Source: Rohdeia mirabilis (GTDB lineage: Bacteria > Planctomycetota > UBA1135 > GCA-002686595). Taken from it: a stretch of DNA of 64,000 nt. Both the position numbers and the translations under genes were made by a program. Positions 54,781-64,000 of the stretch are shown one piece after another. The stretch spans positions 2,108,001 to 2,172,000 of the forward strand of contig CP036290.1 in NCBI GenBank assembly GCA_007750655.1, written 5' to 3'. The notes below the pieces were generated by a model. The model was not told the DNA's origin, ran no database searches, and worked only from the letters and a program-made list of their open reading frames with translations. Each line of letters begins with the position of its first letter. Positions within the stretch are counted from its first letter, which is position 1.

Positions 54781-57700
54781 ATGAGCGTCGCTCCCCGCGA
54801 ACAGGGCTACGAGCCCAAGAACCCGATCCGCATCGTCACGGCCGCGTCGCTCTTCGACGGCCACGACGCCGCGATCAACGTCATGCGGCGGCTGCTGCAG
54901 CGCGGTGGGGCGGAAGTCATCCACCTGGGGCACAACCGCTCGGTCAAGGACGTCGTCGACTGCGCGATCCAGGAGGACGCCCAGGGCATCGCGATGACGT
55001 CGTACCAGGGCGGGCACGTCGAGTACCTGTCCTACATGCGCCAGCTGCTGGACGAGCGCGGCGCAAAGGTCGTCATCGTGGGCGGCGGCGGCGGAACTAT
55101 CCTGCCGGCGGAGATCGAGGAGCTGACCGCGGCGGGGATCGATCGCATCTACACGCCCGACGACGGCCGTTCGATGGGGCTCGAGGGGATGATCGACGAC
55201 GTGCTCGAGCGCTGCGACCGGGCGCCGGTGGCCGACGGCGATCTGGGGCTCGTCGAACGCCTCCCCGAGCAGGACCACGCCGCCATCGCGCGCCTGATCA
55301 GCCTGGCCGAGAACCGGCCCGACCTGGCCGATCGACTCGACGCGGAACTCGCGAAGTTCACGCCCGAACGGACCATCCCGGTCCTCGGCATCACGGGCAC
55401 CGGCGGGTCGGGCAAGTCGTCGCTCGTCGACGAGATCGTGCGGCGCTTCCTGCTCGACTTCGAGGACCGGCGCATCGCGATCATCTCGGTCGACCCGAGC
55501 AAGCGGAAGACGGGCGGTGCGCTGCTCGGCGACCGCATCCGCATGAACGCCATCGGCGATCCGCGCGTGTACATGCGCTCGCTCGCCACGCGTCAGTCGA
55601 ACCTGGCCCTGTCGAAGCACGTCCAGCAGAGCATCGACATCTGCAAGGCGGCCGGCTTCGACCTCGTCATCGTCGAGACCAGTGGCATCGGTCAGTCCGA
55701 CACCGAGATCGTCGACCACTCGGACGTGTCGCTCTACGTGATGACCGCGGAGTACGGCGCCGCGACGCAGCTCGAGAAGATCGACATGCTCGACTTCGCC
55801 GACCTGATCGCGATCAACAAGTTCGACAAGCGCGGCTCGCTCGACGCCCTGCGCGACGTTCGCAAGCAGTACCGACGCAACCACAACAGCTTCGGCGGCG
55901 CGGACGAGGACCTGCCTGTGCTCGGCACGATCGCGGCCCAGTTCAACGATCGCGGCACGAACGTCCTGTACGCCAAGCTCATGGCGGCGATCGAGAAGGC
56001 GACGGGCGCGGGACTGGCATCGACCTTCGATCCGAGTGCGCACACGACCGAGACGGGCTACGTCATTCCCGGCGACCGCTCGCGCTACCTGGCCGAGATC
56101 GCCGAGTCGAGCGACAGCTACGAGAGCTGGGTCCTCGGCCAGTCGGACGTCGCGCGGCGCATGTACCAACTGTCGGGCACGATCGCCCAGCTGCGCGAAC
56201 GCGTCGGCGAGCGCTCGCTGCGGATCAACGACGCGGAACTCGGTGACGCGGCGCGGGCCGGTGCGTCGATCGTGCGCGTGATCGAGCACGTCGAGGGCGA
56301 GCCCGACTACCTGATCGACCTGATCCGCCTCTACAACGACCTGAAGTCGCGGCTCGACCCGGGCTGTCGCGAACTGCTCGAGACCTGGCCCGACGTGCAG
56401 CGCCGCTACGCCGCGGACCGCTACCAGTTCCAGGTGCGCGATCGCGTGATCGAGCAGGACCTGGTGACCGAGACGCTGTCGGGGCTCAAGGTGCGCAAGG
56501 TCGCGCTGCCGCGCTACAAGGACTGGGGCGACCTTCTGATCTGGCTCCTGCGCGAGAGCACCCCGGGTCACTTCCCGTTCACCGCCGGCGCCTTCCCGCT
56601 CAAGCGGCGCGGCGAGGATCCCGCGCGCATGTTCGCGGGCGAGGGCGACGCCGAGCGCACGAACCGCCGCTTCCACTTCGTCAGCCACGGCCAGCCGGCC
56701 AAGCGACTGTCGACGGCGTTCGACTCCGTCACGCTCTACGGCGAGGACCCGGCGCGGCGGCCCGACATCTACGGCAAGATCGGCAACTCGGGCGTGTCGG
56801 TGGCCTGTCTCGACGACGCCAAGCGGCTGTACAGCGGCTTCGATCTCGCGGACCCGACGACGTCGGTCTCGATGACGATCAACGGCCCGGCGCCCATGGT
56901 GCTCGGCTTCTTCCTCAACGCGGCCGTCGACCAACAGTGCGAGCGCGTCCTCGCCGAGAGCGGTCGACTCGCTGCCGCGGTCGCCCGCGCGGACGAGCTG
57001 TACGCCGCCAAGGGCATCCAGCGGCCGCGCTACCGCCGCGATCTCCCGCGCGGACACGACGGACTCGGGCTCGCGCTCCTCGGCGTGTCGGCCGACGAGG
57101 TGATGGACCCCGAGGTCTACGCGCGCGTTCGCACCGAGACCCTCAAGGTCGTGCGCGGCACGGTCCAGGCGGACATCCTCAAGGAGGACCAGGCCCAGAA
57201 CACCTGCATCTTCTCGACGGAGTTCGCCCTGCGGATGATGGGTGACATCCAGCAGCACTTCATCACCAACAAGGTCCGCAACTTCTACTCGGTCTCGATC
57301 TCCGGCTATCACATCGCCGAGGCCGGAGCGAACCCGATCACGCAGCTGGCCTTCACGCTCGCGAACGGCTTCACCTACGTGGAGTACTACCTGAGCCGCG
57401 GGATGGACGTGAACGACTTCGCGCCCAACCTGTCGTTCTTCTTCTCGAACGGCCTCGATCCCGAGTACTCGGTCATCGGTCGCGTCGCGCGCCGGATCTG
57501 GGCGAAGGCGATGAAGAACCTCTACGGCGGCAACGATCGCTCGCAGAAGCTCAAGTACCACATCCAGACCTCGGGGCGCTCGCTGCACGCGCAGGAGATC
57601 GGCTTCAACGACATCCGCACGACGCTTCAAGCGCTGTACGCGATCTACGACAACTGCAACTCGCTGCACACGAACGCCTACGACGAAGCGATCACGACGC

Positions 57701-58254
57701 CGACCGAGGAGAGCGTGCGCCGCGCCCTCGCGATCCAACTGATCATCAACCAGGAGTCGGGTCTCGCGCGCAACGAGAACCCGCTGCAGGGCTCGTTCAT
57801 CATCGAGGAACTGACGGACCTCGTCGAGCAGGCCGTCATGACCGAGTTCCGCAGCCTCTCCGAGCGCGGCGGTGTCCTGGGGGCGATGGAGCGCATGTAC
57901 CAGCGCGCCAAGATCCAGGACGAGAGCATGTACTACGAGGGCAAGAAGCACGACGGGTCGCTCCCGATCATCGGCGTGAACACCTTCCTGGATCCCGACG
58001 GGTCGCCCACGATCGTGCCGGGCGAAGTGATTCGTTCGACCCAGGCCGAGCGCGACGGCGCGATCGAACACGTGGAGCGCATGCGCGAGTTCCGCGCGGG
58101 CGCCTCCGACGCGGCGCTCGAGCGCCTCGGCCGGATCGCCGTCACCGACGGCAACCTCTTCGACGAGCTGATGGAGGCCACGAAGGTCTGCACGCTCGGA
58201 CAGCTGTCCGGCGCGCTCTACGAGGTCGGCGGTCAGTACCGCCGCAACATGTGA
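54781..58254 (+). CDS. icmF: Fused isobutyryl-CoA mutase IcmF
   Basis: A 1157-aa coenzyme-B12 enzyme with three parts in IcmF order. The B12-binding domain (about 15-150) carries the DGHDAA base-off motif. A MeaB-like GTPase chaperone (about 195-430) has Walker [11 protein letters not shown] and NKFDKRGS. The mutase TIM barrel (about 560-1150) has [19 protein letters not shown] and [18 protein letters not shown]. The substrate loop reads [11 protein letters not shown] where methylmalonyl-CoA mutase has YPTMY; the Phe is the IcmF mark. It interconverts isobutyryl-CoA and n-butyryl-CoA (some also pivalyl-CoA), linking valine and butyrate metabolism. It is the first gene of the mutase operon. 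Confidence 0.94.
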   Translation: MSVAPREQGYEPKNPIRIVTAASLFDGHDAAINVMRRLLQRGGAEVIHLGHNRSVKDVVDCAIQEDAQGIAMTSYQGGHVEYLSYMRQLLDERGAKVVIVGGGGGTILPAEIEELTAAGIDRIYTPDDGRSMGLEGMIDDVLERCDRAPVADGDLGLVERLPEQDHAAIARLISLAENRPDLADRLDAELAKFTPERTIPVLGITGTGGSGKSSLVDEIVRRFLLDFEDRRIAIISVDPSKRKTGGALLGDRIRMNAIGDPRVYMRSLATRQSNLALSKHVQQSIDICKAAGFDLVIVETSGIGQSDTEIVDHSDVSLYVMTAEYGAATQLEKIDMLDFADLIAINKFDKRGSLDALRDVRKQYRRNHNSFGGADEDLPVLGTIAAQFNDRGTNVLYAKLMAAIEKATGAGLASTFDPSAHTTETGYVIPGDRSRYLAEIAESSDSYESWVLGQSDVARRMYQLSGTIAQLRERVGERSLRINDAELGDAARAGASIVRVIEHVEGEPDYLIDLIRLYNDLKSRLDPGCRELLETWPDVQRRYAADRYQFQVRDRVIEQDLVTETLSGLKVRKVALPRYKDWGDLLIWLLRESTPGHFPFTAGAFPLKRRGEDPARMFAGEGDAERTNRRFHFVSHGQPAKRLSTAFDSVTLYGEDPARRPDIYGKIGNSGVSVACLDDAKRLYSGFDLADPTTSVSMTINGPAPMVLGFFLNAAVDQQCERVLAESGRLAAAVARADELYAAKGIQRPRYRRDLPRGHDGLGLALLGVSADEVMDPEVYARVRTETLKVVRGTVQADILKEDQAQNTCIFSTEFALRMMGDIQQHFITNKVRNFYSVSISGYHIAEAGANPITQLAFTLANGFTYVEYYLSRGMDVNDFAPNLSFFFSNGLDPEYSVIGRVARRIWAKAMKNLYGGNDRSQKLKYHIQTSGRSLHAQEIGFNDIRTTLQALYAIYDNCNSLHTNAYDEAITTPTEESVRRALAIQLIINQESGLARNENPLQGSFIIEELTDLVEQAVMTEFRSLSERGGVLGAMERMYQRAKIQDESMYYEGKKHDGSLPIIGVNTFLDPDGSPTIVPGEVIRSTQAERDGAIEHVERMREFRAGASDAALERLGRIAVTDGNLFDELMEATKVCTLGQLSGALYEVGGQYRRNM

Positions 58255-59693
58255 GCGCCATGGCATCGATCGATCTTCCCGAACCGATGGAGTGGAGCTC
58301 CGTGTCCCGCGAGCGCTGGGCCGAGCGCGTCGCCGCCGACCTGGGCGTCGAGGACGCCGACGCGGCGCTCGCCCGCACGGCGTCCAGCGGCGTGCGGACC
58401 CGCGTGCTGTACACCGAGAGCGAGGGCGGTCCGGCGCTGCCCGAGAACCTGCGCCCGCGCCGCGGTTGGAAGGCCTGCGAGACCTTCGACGTGAGCCTCG
58501 AGCGAGTCTCGTCCGTGGTGCGCGAAGCCGTCCTCGAAGGGCTCGCGTCCGTGCGCCTGGCGGGCGACGTCGACGCGCTCGATCCCGAGGAGTTCACGGC
58601 CGTGCTCAGTGCGCTCGGAGCGACGAAGATCGATCGGCCCCAGATCGTCCTGCGCCCGACGGGGACACCCGGCCGGGTGCTCGACGTCGTCGACGGCGTC
58701 GCGGTCGAGTTCTTCGGCGGCTTCGATCCCGTGCGCAACGTTCTCGCCGACGGACGGGGTCGCTTCGACGGCGCCGCGGTCGCCCAGGAGGAGCTGGCGC
58801 TGCTCGGGCACTGGAAGGCCAGCGGTCAGACGGGTCGCGCTCTCGAAGTGGACGGATCCTACCTGCGCGAAGCCGGTGCCAACGCCGTCGACGAACTCGC
58901 GTTCCTGCTCGCCGCTGCGACGGAACGCCTGCGCGGCGCGGCGCGTGCGGGCATCGGGGCGCGCGCGTGGCTCCGACAGACCGCCGTGCGCGTCGGTGTC
59001 GGTCGCGACCTGTTCGACGAGATCGCGAAGCTGCGCGCCATCCGCCTGGTCTTCGCCAAACTCTGCCAATCGGCTGCCGACGGGGACTGCGGCCTCGTCG
59101 CGCCCGTCGTGCACGCCGTCGGGCTGGTGCGCGAGCTCGCGCCCGTCGATCGCGCCAGCAACGCCCTGCGCACGTCGTCCCACGCCTTTGCCGGCGCGGT
59201 CGGCGGGGCGCACACGATCGAACTCGCGCCCTTCGAGCGCGGTTCGCGCATCGGCGAGCGCTTGGCGCGGACGACCCACAGCGTGCTCGCGCACGAAGCC
59301 CACCTGGCGCGCGTGGACGACCCCGCCGGCGGATCCTGGTACGTCGAAGCCCTGACGGACGGGATCGCGCGGGCCGCCTGGGACCGCTTCCGCGCGATCG
59401 AGCGCGCGGGCGGGCTCGCGAGTTGGATCGAGTCGGGCGCGCTCGCCAGCCTGCTCGAGGAACGACGCAGCGCGTTGGCCGCGGCCGTGAACGCCGGCAC
59501 GCACACGATCGTCGGCGTGACCGAGTACCCGCCGCCCCCCGGGACCGAGTCGGAGGGGACGGCGTCGCGCAGCACCGCCGCGTCGCCCCGTTCGTCCGTC
59601 GGCGCGAGCGGCTGGCCGCTCGTCGAAGGACTGTGCGAGGCCGATCTCCTGGAGCCGGAACCCGCTGCCCGGACCGCGGAGGCGCGCTCGTGA
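58251..59693 (+). CDS. mutA: Methylmalonyl-CoA mutase small (beta) subunit, short form
   Basis: A 480-aa product related to MutA: an alpha/beta-barrel mutase-like domain with the C-terminal barrel blocks [13 protein letters not shown] and [19 protein letters not shown]. The polypeptide ends in a Pro/Ser-rich tail where longer MutA proteins (about 610-640 aa) carry a degenerate B12-binding domain. It has no DXHXXG and cannot bind B12 itself, as expected for the structural beta subunit. The GTG at 58251 overlaps the IcmF stop by 4 bp (GTGA); an ATG at 58260 is the alternative start. Confidence 0.85.
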   Translation: MSAMASIDLPEPMEWSSVSRERWAERVAADLGVEDADAALARTASSGVRTRVLYTESEGGPALPENLRPRRGWKACETFDVSLERVSSVVREAVLEGLASVRLAGDVDALDPEEFTAVLSALGATKIDRPQIVLRPTGTPGRVLDVVDGVAVEFFGGFDPVRNVLADGRGRFDGAAVAQEELALLGHWKASGQTGRALEVDGSYLREAGANAVDELAFLLAAATERLRGAARAGIGARAWLRQTAVRVGVGRDLFDEIAKLRAIRLVFAKLCQSAADGDCGLVAPVVHAVGLVRELAPVDRASNALRTSSHAFAGAVGGAHTIELAPFERGSRIGERLARTTHSVLAHEAHLARVDDPAGGSWYVEALTDGIARAAWDRFRAIERAGGLASWIESGALASLLEERRSALAAAVNAGTHTIVGVTEYPPPPGTESEGTASRSTAASPRSSVGASGWPLVEGLCEADLLEPEPAARTAEARS

Positions 59694-61840
59694 AGGAACT
59701 GCCCGACTTCGCCGAACTCGAGTACGACGACGCGCGCCTGCCGACCGAAGCCGCGGGCTCCGGCGGCCTCGCCGCCACCAGCACGCCCGAGGGCATCGCG
59801 GTCGAACCGCGGTACCGCGTGCTCGACACGCGCGAGGGTCCCCAAGCGAGTTGGATGCCGGGTTTCGAGCCCTACGTCCGCGGCCCGTACCCGACGATGT
59901 ACGCCCAGCGGCCGTGGACCGTGCGCCAGTACGCAGGCTTCTCGACGGCCGAAGCGAGCAACGCCTTCTACCGCCGCAACCTCGCCGCGGGGCAGAAGGG
60001 CCTCTCGATCGCCTTCGATCTCGCGACGCACCGCGGCTACGACTCGGACCACCCGCGCGTCTTCGGCGACGTCGGGATGGCCGGCGTCGCGATCGACTCG
60101 ATCCTGGACATGCGCATCCTGTTCGAGGGCATCCCCCTCGACACGATGAGCGTGTCGATGACGATGAACGGCGCCGTTCTGCCGATCCTGGCGCTGTACA
60201 TCGTCGCGGGCGAGGAACAGGGCGTGCCGCCCGAGAAGCTCAGCGGGACCATCCAGAACGACATCCTCAAGGAGTTCATGGTCCGCAACACGTACATCTA
60301 TCCGCCGACGCCGTCGATGCGGATCGTGGGTGACGTGTTCCGCTACACGAGCGCGCACATGCCGCGCTTCAACTCGATCTCGATCTCCGGCTACCACATG
60401 CAGGAGGCGGGGGCGACGGCCGACGTCGAACTCGCGTACACGCTCGCCGACGGTCTCGAGTACCTGCGCGCCGGTGTCGACGCGGGCCTGACCGTCGACC
60501 AGTTCGCGCCGCGGCTCTCGTTCTTCTTCGCGATCGGGACCGACATGTTCATGGAGGTGGCCAAGCTGCGCGCGGCGCGCCTCCTGTGGGCCGAGACCGT
60601 CGCGCCGTTCGAGCCGAAGAACCAGAAGTCCTCGATGCTGCGCACGCACTGCCAGACGTCGGGGTGGTCGCTGACCGCTACGGACGTCTACAACAACGTG
60701 GTGCGGACCTGGGTCGAGGCCCTGGCGGCGGTGACCGGCCACACCCAGTCGCTGCACACGAACAGCCTGGACGAGGCGCTGGCCCTGCCGACCGACTTCT
60801 CCGCCCGCATCGCGCGCAACACGCAGTTGGCGCTGGCGAAGGAGAGCGGCGTCTGTCGCACGATCGACCCCTGGGGCGGCAGTCACTACGTCGAGAGCCT
60901 GACCCAGGAATTGGCCGGTCGCGTGCGCAAGCACATGATCGAGGTCGAACGCCTGGGCGGCATGACGAAGGCGATCGAGGCCGGTCTGCCCAAGCGTCGC
61001 ATCGAGGAGTGCGCGGCCCGGGCCCAGGCGCGCATCGACTCGGGCAAGCAGGTCATCGTGGGGGTCAACAAGCTCCAGCCGACGACGAAGGACGAGATCC
61101 CCGTGCTCGTGGTCGACAACGAGGCGGTGCGCCGCTCCCAGATCGAGCGTCTGGCACGCCTGCGCTCGGAGCGCGACGGCGCCGCCACCGAACGCGCCCT
61201 GGAGGCCCTGACCGCCGTCGCGGCCAGTGGCGACGGCAACCTGCTCGCCGCCTGTGTCGACGCCGCGCGCGCCGGCGCCACGGTGGGCGAGATGTCCCTC
61301 GCCATGGAGAAGGTGTTCGGTCGGCACGCCGCCGAACCCCAGGTCGTGCGCGGCGTGTACAAGAACGAGATGCCCAGCGGAGACCACTACCTGCGCAAGG
61401 CGCGCCAGCGCGTCGCCGCGTTCGCCGAGGCCGAGGGCCGACAGCCCCGCATCCTGGTCGCGAAGCTCGGTCAGGACGGACACGATCGCGGTCAGAAGGT
61501 CGTGGCCACGGCACTGGCCGACCTGGGCTTCGACGTGGACGTCGGTTCGCTGTTCCAGACGCCCGAGGAGACCGCGCGTCAGGCCGTCGAGAACGACGTG
61601 CACGTGGTCGGGGTGAGTTCGCTCGCCGCGGGCCACCTGGCGCTCGTGCCGGCGCTGCGTGCGGCGCTCGACGCCCAGGGCGGTGAGCACGTGCTGATCG
61701 TCGTCGGTGGCGTCGTTCCGCCCCAGGACCACGAAGCCTTGGCGGCCGCGGGCGCCGTGGCCGTCTTCGGACCGGGCACCGTGATCACGGAAGCGGCGAT
61801 CGCCTTGGTGGCGGCCATCGAGGCCGCCGCGGACGTGTGA
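59690..61840 (+). CDS. mutB: Methylmalonyl-CoA mutase large (alpha) subunit
   Basis: A 716-aa catalytic subunit, normal length. The N-terminal TIM barrel has [20 protein letters not shown] (substrate Tyr) and [20 protein letters not shown] (catalytic His). The C-terminal B12 domain has [13 protein letters not shown] with the DXHXXG ligand motif and [11 protein letters not shown]. It interconverts (R)-methylmalonyl-CoA and succinyl-CoA, feeding propionate, odd-chain fatty acid and branched-chain amino acid carbon into the TCA cycle. The GTG at 59690 overlaps the mutA stop by 4 bp. Confidence 0.97.
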   Translation: MKELPDFAELEYDDARLPTEAAGSGGLAATSTPEGIAVEPRYRVLDTREGPQASWMPGFEPYVRGPYPTMYAQRPWTVRQYAGFSTAEASNAFYRRNLAAGQKGLSIAFDLATHRGYDSDHPRVFGDVGMAGVAIDSILDMRILFEGIPLDTMSVSMTMNGAVLPILALYIVAGEEQGVPPEKLSGTIQNDILKEFMVRNTYIYPPTPSMRIVGDVFRYTSAHMPRFNSISISGYHMQEAGATADVELAYTLADGLEYLRAGVDAGLTVDQFAPRLSFFFAIGTDMFMEVAKLRAARLLWAETVAPFEPKNQKSSMLRTHCQTSGWSLTATDVYNNVVRTWVEALAAVTGHTQSLHTNSLDEALALPTDFSARIARNTQLALAKESGVCRTIDPWGGSHYVESLTQELAGRVRKHMIEVERLGGMTKAIEAGLPKRRIEECAARAQARIDSGKQVIVGVNKLQPTTKDEIPVLVVDNEAVRRSQIERLARLRSERDGAATERALEALTAVAASGDGNLLAACVDAARAGATVGEMSLAMEKVFGRHAAEPQVVRGVYKNEMPSGDHYLRKARQRVAAFAEAEGRQPRILVAKLGQDGHDRGQKVVATALADLGFDVDVGSLFQTPEETARQAVENDVHVVGVSSLAAGHLALVPALRAALDAQGGEHVLIVVGGVVPPQDHEALAAAGAVAVFGPGTVITEAAIALVAAIEAAADV

Positions 61841-62826
61841 GCGACGCCCGCGCCACCGAGACGGACGCGCTGGCAGCAGGCGTGCGCCGCGGCGATCGCG
61901 CCGCGTTGGCGCGCGCGATCACGCTCGTCGAGGGTCGCCGCCCGGACCAGGAAGCGCGCGCGCAGGAGTTGCTCGCGAAGCTCCTGCCGAACGCCGGAGG
62001 TTCGGCGCGCGTCGCGATCAGCGGTGTCCCCGGCGTCGGCAAGAGCACGTTCATCGAGGCGCTCGGATGCCTCTTGGTCGAGCGCGGGCTGCGCGTCGGT
62101 GTGCTGGCCGTGGATCCGTCGAGTTCGGTCTCGGGTGGTTCGATCATGGGGGACAAGTCGCGGATGCACCGCCTGTCCCAGCACGAGCTCGCGTACATCC
62201 GGCCGAGTCCGTCGGCGACGACGCTCGGAGGGGTGACGCGCCGAACGCGCGAGACGATCGTCGTGCTCGAGGCCGCGGGCTACGACGTCGTGCTGGTCGA
62301 GACGGTCGGCGTCGGCCAGTCGGAGTACGCGGCGCGCGACCTCGTCGACCTGTTCTGCGTGCTGGCCCTGCCCGGCGCGGGCGACGAGCTGCAGGGCATC
62401 AAGCGCGGCATCCTCGAGGTCTGCGACGTGATCGCCGTCAACAAGTGCGACGGCGAGCGACGGCTGTCGGCCGAGAACGCGGCGCGCCAGCTGATGTCGG
62501 CGCTGTCGACGTTCGGCGCCGATCCCAGCGATCCGCCGCCGCCGGTGCTGTGCGTCAGCGCGCTCGAGGGAACGGGTCTCGCCGAGCTGTGGAGCTTGGT
62601 CGAAGAACGCATCGCGAGCGAGCGCGCCGACGGAACGCTCGAGGCGCGTCGCCGCGACCAGTCCGAGCGCTGGATGTCCGAGCGGGTGCGCGAGGCCCTC
62701 GAGCGCTCGTTCGCCGAGGATCCCGCCGTCGCCGCACTCGACGCCGAGGTCCGCCGTGCGGTGCGAGCCGGCGAGTTGACGCCGATCCAGGGCGCCGAAC
62801 GCCTGCTGGCCGCCTACCGCGGTTGA
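61837..62826 (+). CDS. meaB: MeaB-type GTPase chaperone of methylmalonyl-CoA mutase
   Basis: A 329-aa G3E GTPase: Walker [31 protein letters not shown] (the DPSS base and switch region), [18 protein letters not shown] (switch), and NKCDGE for guanine recognition (NKXD). It guards loading and repair of adenosylcobalamin in MutB. The GTG at 61837 overlaps the mutB stop by 4 bp. IcmF carries its own fused GTPase, so MeaB presumably serves MutAB. Confidence 0.95.
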   Translation: MSDARATETDALAAGVRRGDRAALARAITLVEGRRPDQEARAQELLAKLLPNAGGSARVAISGVPGVGKSTFIEALGCLLVERGLRVGVLAVDPSSSVSGGSIMGDKSRMHRLSQHELAYIRPSPSATTLGGVTRRTRETIVVLEAAGYDVVLVETVGVGQSEYAARDLVDLFCVLALPGAGDELQGIKRGILEVCDVIAVNKCDGERRLSAENAARQLMSALSTFGADPSDPPPPVLCVSALEGTGLAELWSLVEERIASERADGTLEARRRDQSERWMSERVREALERSFAEDPAVAALDAEVRRAVRAGELTPIQGAERLLAAYRG

Positions 62827-62839
62827 GGCTCGGCCGCCG

Positions 62840-64000
62840 TCAGATCGACAGCGCGCGCTCGGCGTCGCCGAACTCCTTGGGTTCGACGCCCATGCGATCC
62901 AGGAGCGCCAGGTGCAGGTCGTTCATCGGCGTGTCCTTCTTGTACTGCTCGTGGCGGTCGAGCTTGAGCCCGCGCTTCAACTCGCCGCCGCCCGCGAGCA
63001 GCGTCGGCAGGTCCTCGTGGTTGTGCTTGTCGCCGTCGCTGATGCCCGAGCCGTAGCAGACCATCGTGTGGTCGAGCAGCGTGTCGCGGTCCTCCACGAC
63101 GCTGTCGAGGTCCCGCAGGAACTCGGCCAGGAGGCTGACGTGCAGCGTGTTGATCTTCTCGAGCTTGCGGTGGTTGTCCGCGTTGTCGCCGTGGTGCGAG
63201 AGCGCGTGGTGCCCTTCGCGCACGTCGATCTCGGGGTAGGTGCGCCCCGAGACCTCCTTCAGGTACATGAAGGTGGCGACGCGCGTCTGGTCGGTGCGCA
63301 GGGCCAGGGCGAGCATCTGGTACATGAGGCGGCAGTGGTCGCTGAACCGCTTCGGGATACCGGTCGGTTTCGTCGACCCCTCCGGCAGGACGAGGTCGTC
63401 GCCGGAGTCGAAGTCGATCTTCCGTTCGATCTCACGCAGGCCTTCGAGGTACTCCTCGATCTTCTGGCGGTCGTTGCCGCCGAGGTCCTTGCGCAGGCGG
63501 CGGACCTCGTCGTTCACGTAGTCGAGCAGGCTCTTGCCCCGTTCGCGCCGCAGCGCGGCGGCGGCGGCGGACTCGGCGCTGGTGGCTTCGCCGAACAGGC
63601 GGTCGAAGAGCTTGCGCGGATTCACTTCCTGGGTCGCCGGCTGGGACGCGCTCTTCCAGGAGATGTTGAAGTTGTAGGCGCAGGCGTAGCCCGAGTCGCA
63701 CTCACCCGAACCCTGCCCGAGTTCGCAGCCCAGCTCGAGGGAGCGGAAGCGGGTCTCGTGTCCGACCTCGGCGGCTGCCAGCTGGTCCGCGGAGATGCCG
63801 CAGCGCAGCACGGACGAGTCCTTGAACGCCTGCGTGCCGGTCAGCCAGGTCGCGGCCGCGCGCGCGTGGTCGCCGGGGCCGTCGCCGTTCGCGCGCGCCT
63901 TGTCGTGGGTCAGGCCCGAGAGCACGGCCACCTTCTTCTTCAGGTCTCCCAGCGGCTCGAGGATGCGGCTCGTCGGGAAGTTGCGCCCTTCGCGCTCCGG
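62840..64000 (-). CDS. DUF1552 protein, C-terminal part
   Basis: The frame enters from the right edge (in phase to base 64000) and ends at 62840, so only the last 387 residues are visible. ACAYNFNISWKSASQPATQE, FDRLFGEATSAE, DHCRLMYQMLALALRTDQTRVA (in part), HHALSHHGDN and LLDHTMVCYGSGISDGDKHNHEDLP (in part) match DUF1552, a family very common in Planctomycetota and encoded near DUF1592-type cytochrome-linked proteins. The fold is related to DUF1501/alkaline-phosphatase-like secreted proteins; the function is not known. The Tat or Sec signal would be outside the window. It converges with meaB, 13 bases away. Confidence 0.9.
   Translation of the reverse strand, partial: PEREGRNFPTSRILEPLGDLKKKVAVLSGLTHDKARANGDGPGDHARAAATWLTGTQAFKDSSVLRCGISADQLAAAEVGHETRFRSLELGCELGQGSGECDSGYACAYNFNISWKSASQPATQEVNPRKLFDRLFGEATSAESAAAAALRRERGKSLLDYVNDEVRRLRKDLGGNDRQKIEEYLEGLREIERKIDFDSGDDLVLPEGSTKPTGIPKRFSDHCRLMYQMLALALRTDQTRVATFMYLKEVSGRTYPEIDVREGHHALSHHGDNADNHRKLEKINTLHVSLLAEFLRDLDSVVEDRDTLLDHTMVCYGSGISDGDKHNHEDLPTLLAGGGELKRGLKLDRHEQYKKDTPMNDLHLALLDRMGVEPKEFGDAERALSI

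Noticed and set aside
54178..58266. A 1362-codon open frame antisense to IcmF, and similar very long antisense frames elsewhere
   Set aside because: They mirror real genes with strong G/C third positions, which removes stops from one antisense frame. Their translations are rich in Arg, Val, Leu and Asp without domains, while the sense proteins are complete families.

Overview
This is a GC-rich (about 70% by eye) bacterial chromosome segment with long genes on both strands. The gene content suggests a high-GC member of Planctomycetota: a DUF1552 protein at the right edge, a YfhO-like giant membrane protein beside a sulfatase-fold lipoprotein, an ABC-2 permease fused to a CPBP protease, a TPR/VCBS/ASPIC-UnbV surface protein, a type III glutamine synthetase, and many short-leader genes with weak Shine-Dalgarno sequences. 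I cannot name the genus from the sequence alone. I see no CRISPR array, IS element, phage or rRNA; this looks like core and housekeeping chromosome with a few accessory modules.

Layout. 1-686: tail of a Ppx/GppA phosphatase. 1311-1387: tRNA-Met(CAU) with a readable promoter upstream. 1864-2904: a lipoprotein joining a CX5R phosphatase domain to a cytochrome c'-like CXXCH tail. 3452-6555 (minus): IclR regulator and type III glutamine synthetase. 6802-8469: ThiC. 8675-9874 (minus): FAD-dependent oxidoreductase. 10600-16566 (minus): operon of a DUF885 lipoprotein, a sulfatase-superfamily lipoprotein and a YfhO-like membrane protein. 16776-18505: divergent NUDIX hydrolase and EamA transporter. 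18614-24066 (minus): kelch-type secreted protein and a TPR/VCBS/ASPIC protein. 24261-26608: SDR plus FAD oxidase resembling the DprE2/DprE1 epimerase pair. 26756-27586: stand-alone ClpN protein. 27702-30224: divergent methyltransferase and radical SAM protein. 30233-31251: ApaH and a 38-aa basic protein. 31515-32468: second EamA transporter. 32461-38110 (minus): four-gene unit of GGDEF cyclase, ABC permease, ATPase and permease-CPBP fusion. 38252-42342 (minus): trehalose module (OtsA, then an OtsB-GH15 fusion). 42417-45714: signal peptidase I, SDR, small membrane protein, aldehyde dehydrogenase. 45733-45900 (minus): a 55-codon two-helix membrane protein interrupted by one in-frame TGA. 46166-47392: NADP-type isocitrate dehydrogenase. 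47455-51736 (minus): membrane protein, LolD-like ATPase, FtsX-type permease and ZnuA-like lipoprotein. 52457-54415: secreted M28 peptidase with PDZ. 54781-62826: B12 mutase operon (IcmF, MutA, MutB, MeaB), with each downstream start overlapping the preceding stop codon. 62840-64000: DUF1552 protein, cut by the window edge.

The most interesting object is the frame at 45733-45900 (minus). Its coding character continues through a TGA directly after a Cys codon. Fourteen bases after the TGA a 7-bp hairpin presents a GGU-starting loop, as in bacterial SECIS elements, so it is a candidate small membrane selenoprotein with a Cys-Sec pair. A second result is a recurrent TANNNT -10 element close to many start codons, in a few cases with a TTG-type -35 about 17 bp upstream. 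It helps choose starts and indicates short leaders. Intergenic ends are often closed by long perfect GC hairpins without U-tracts; one exception with a U-tract (52078-52109) lies where no gene precedes it.
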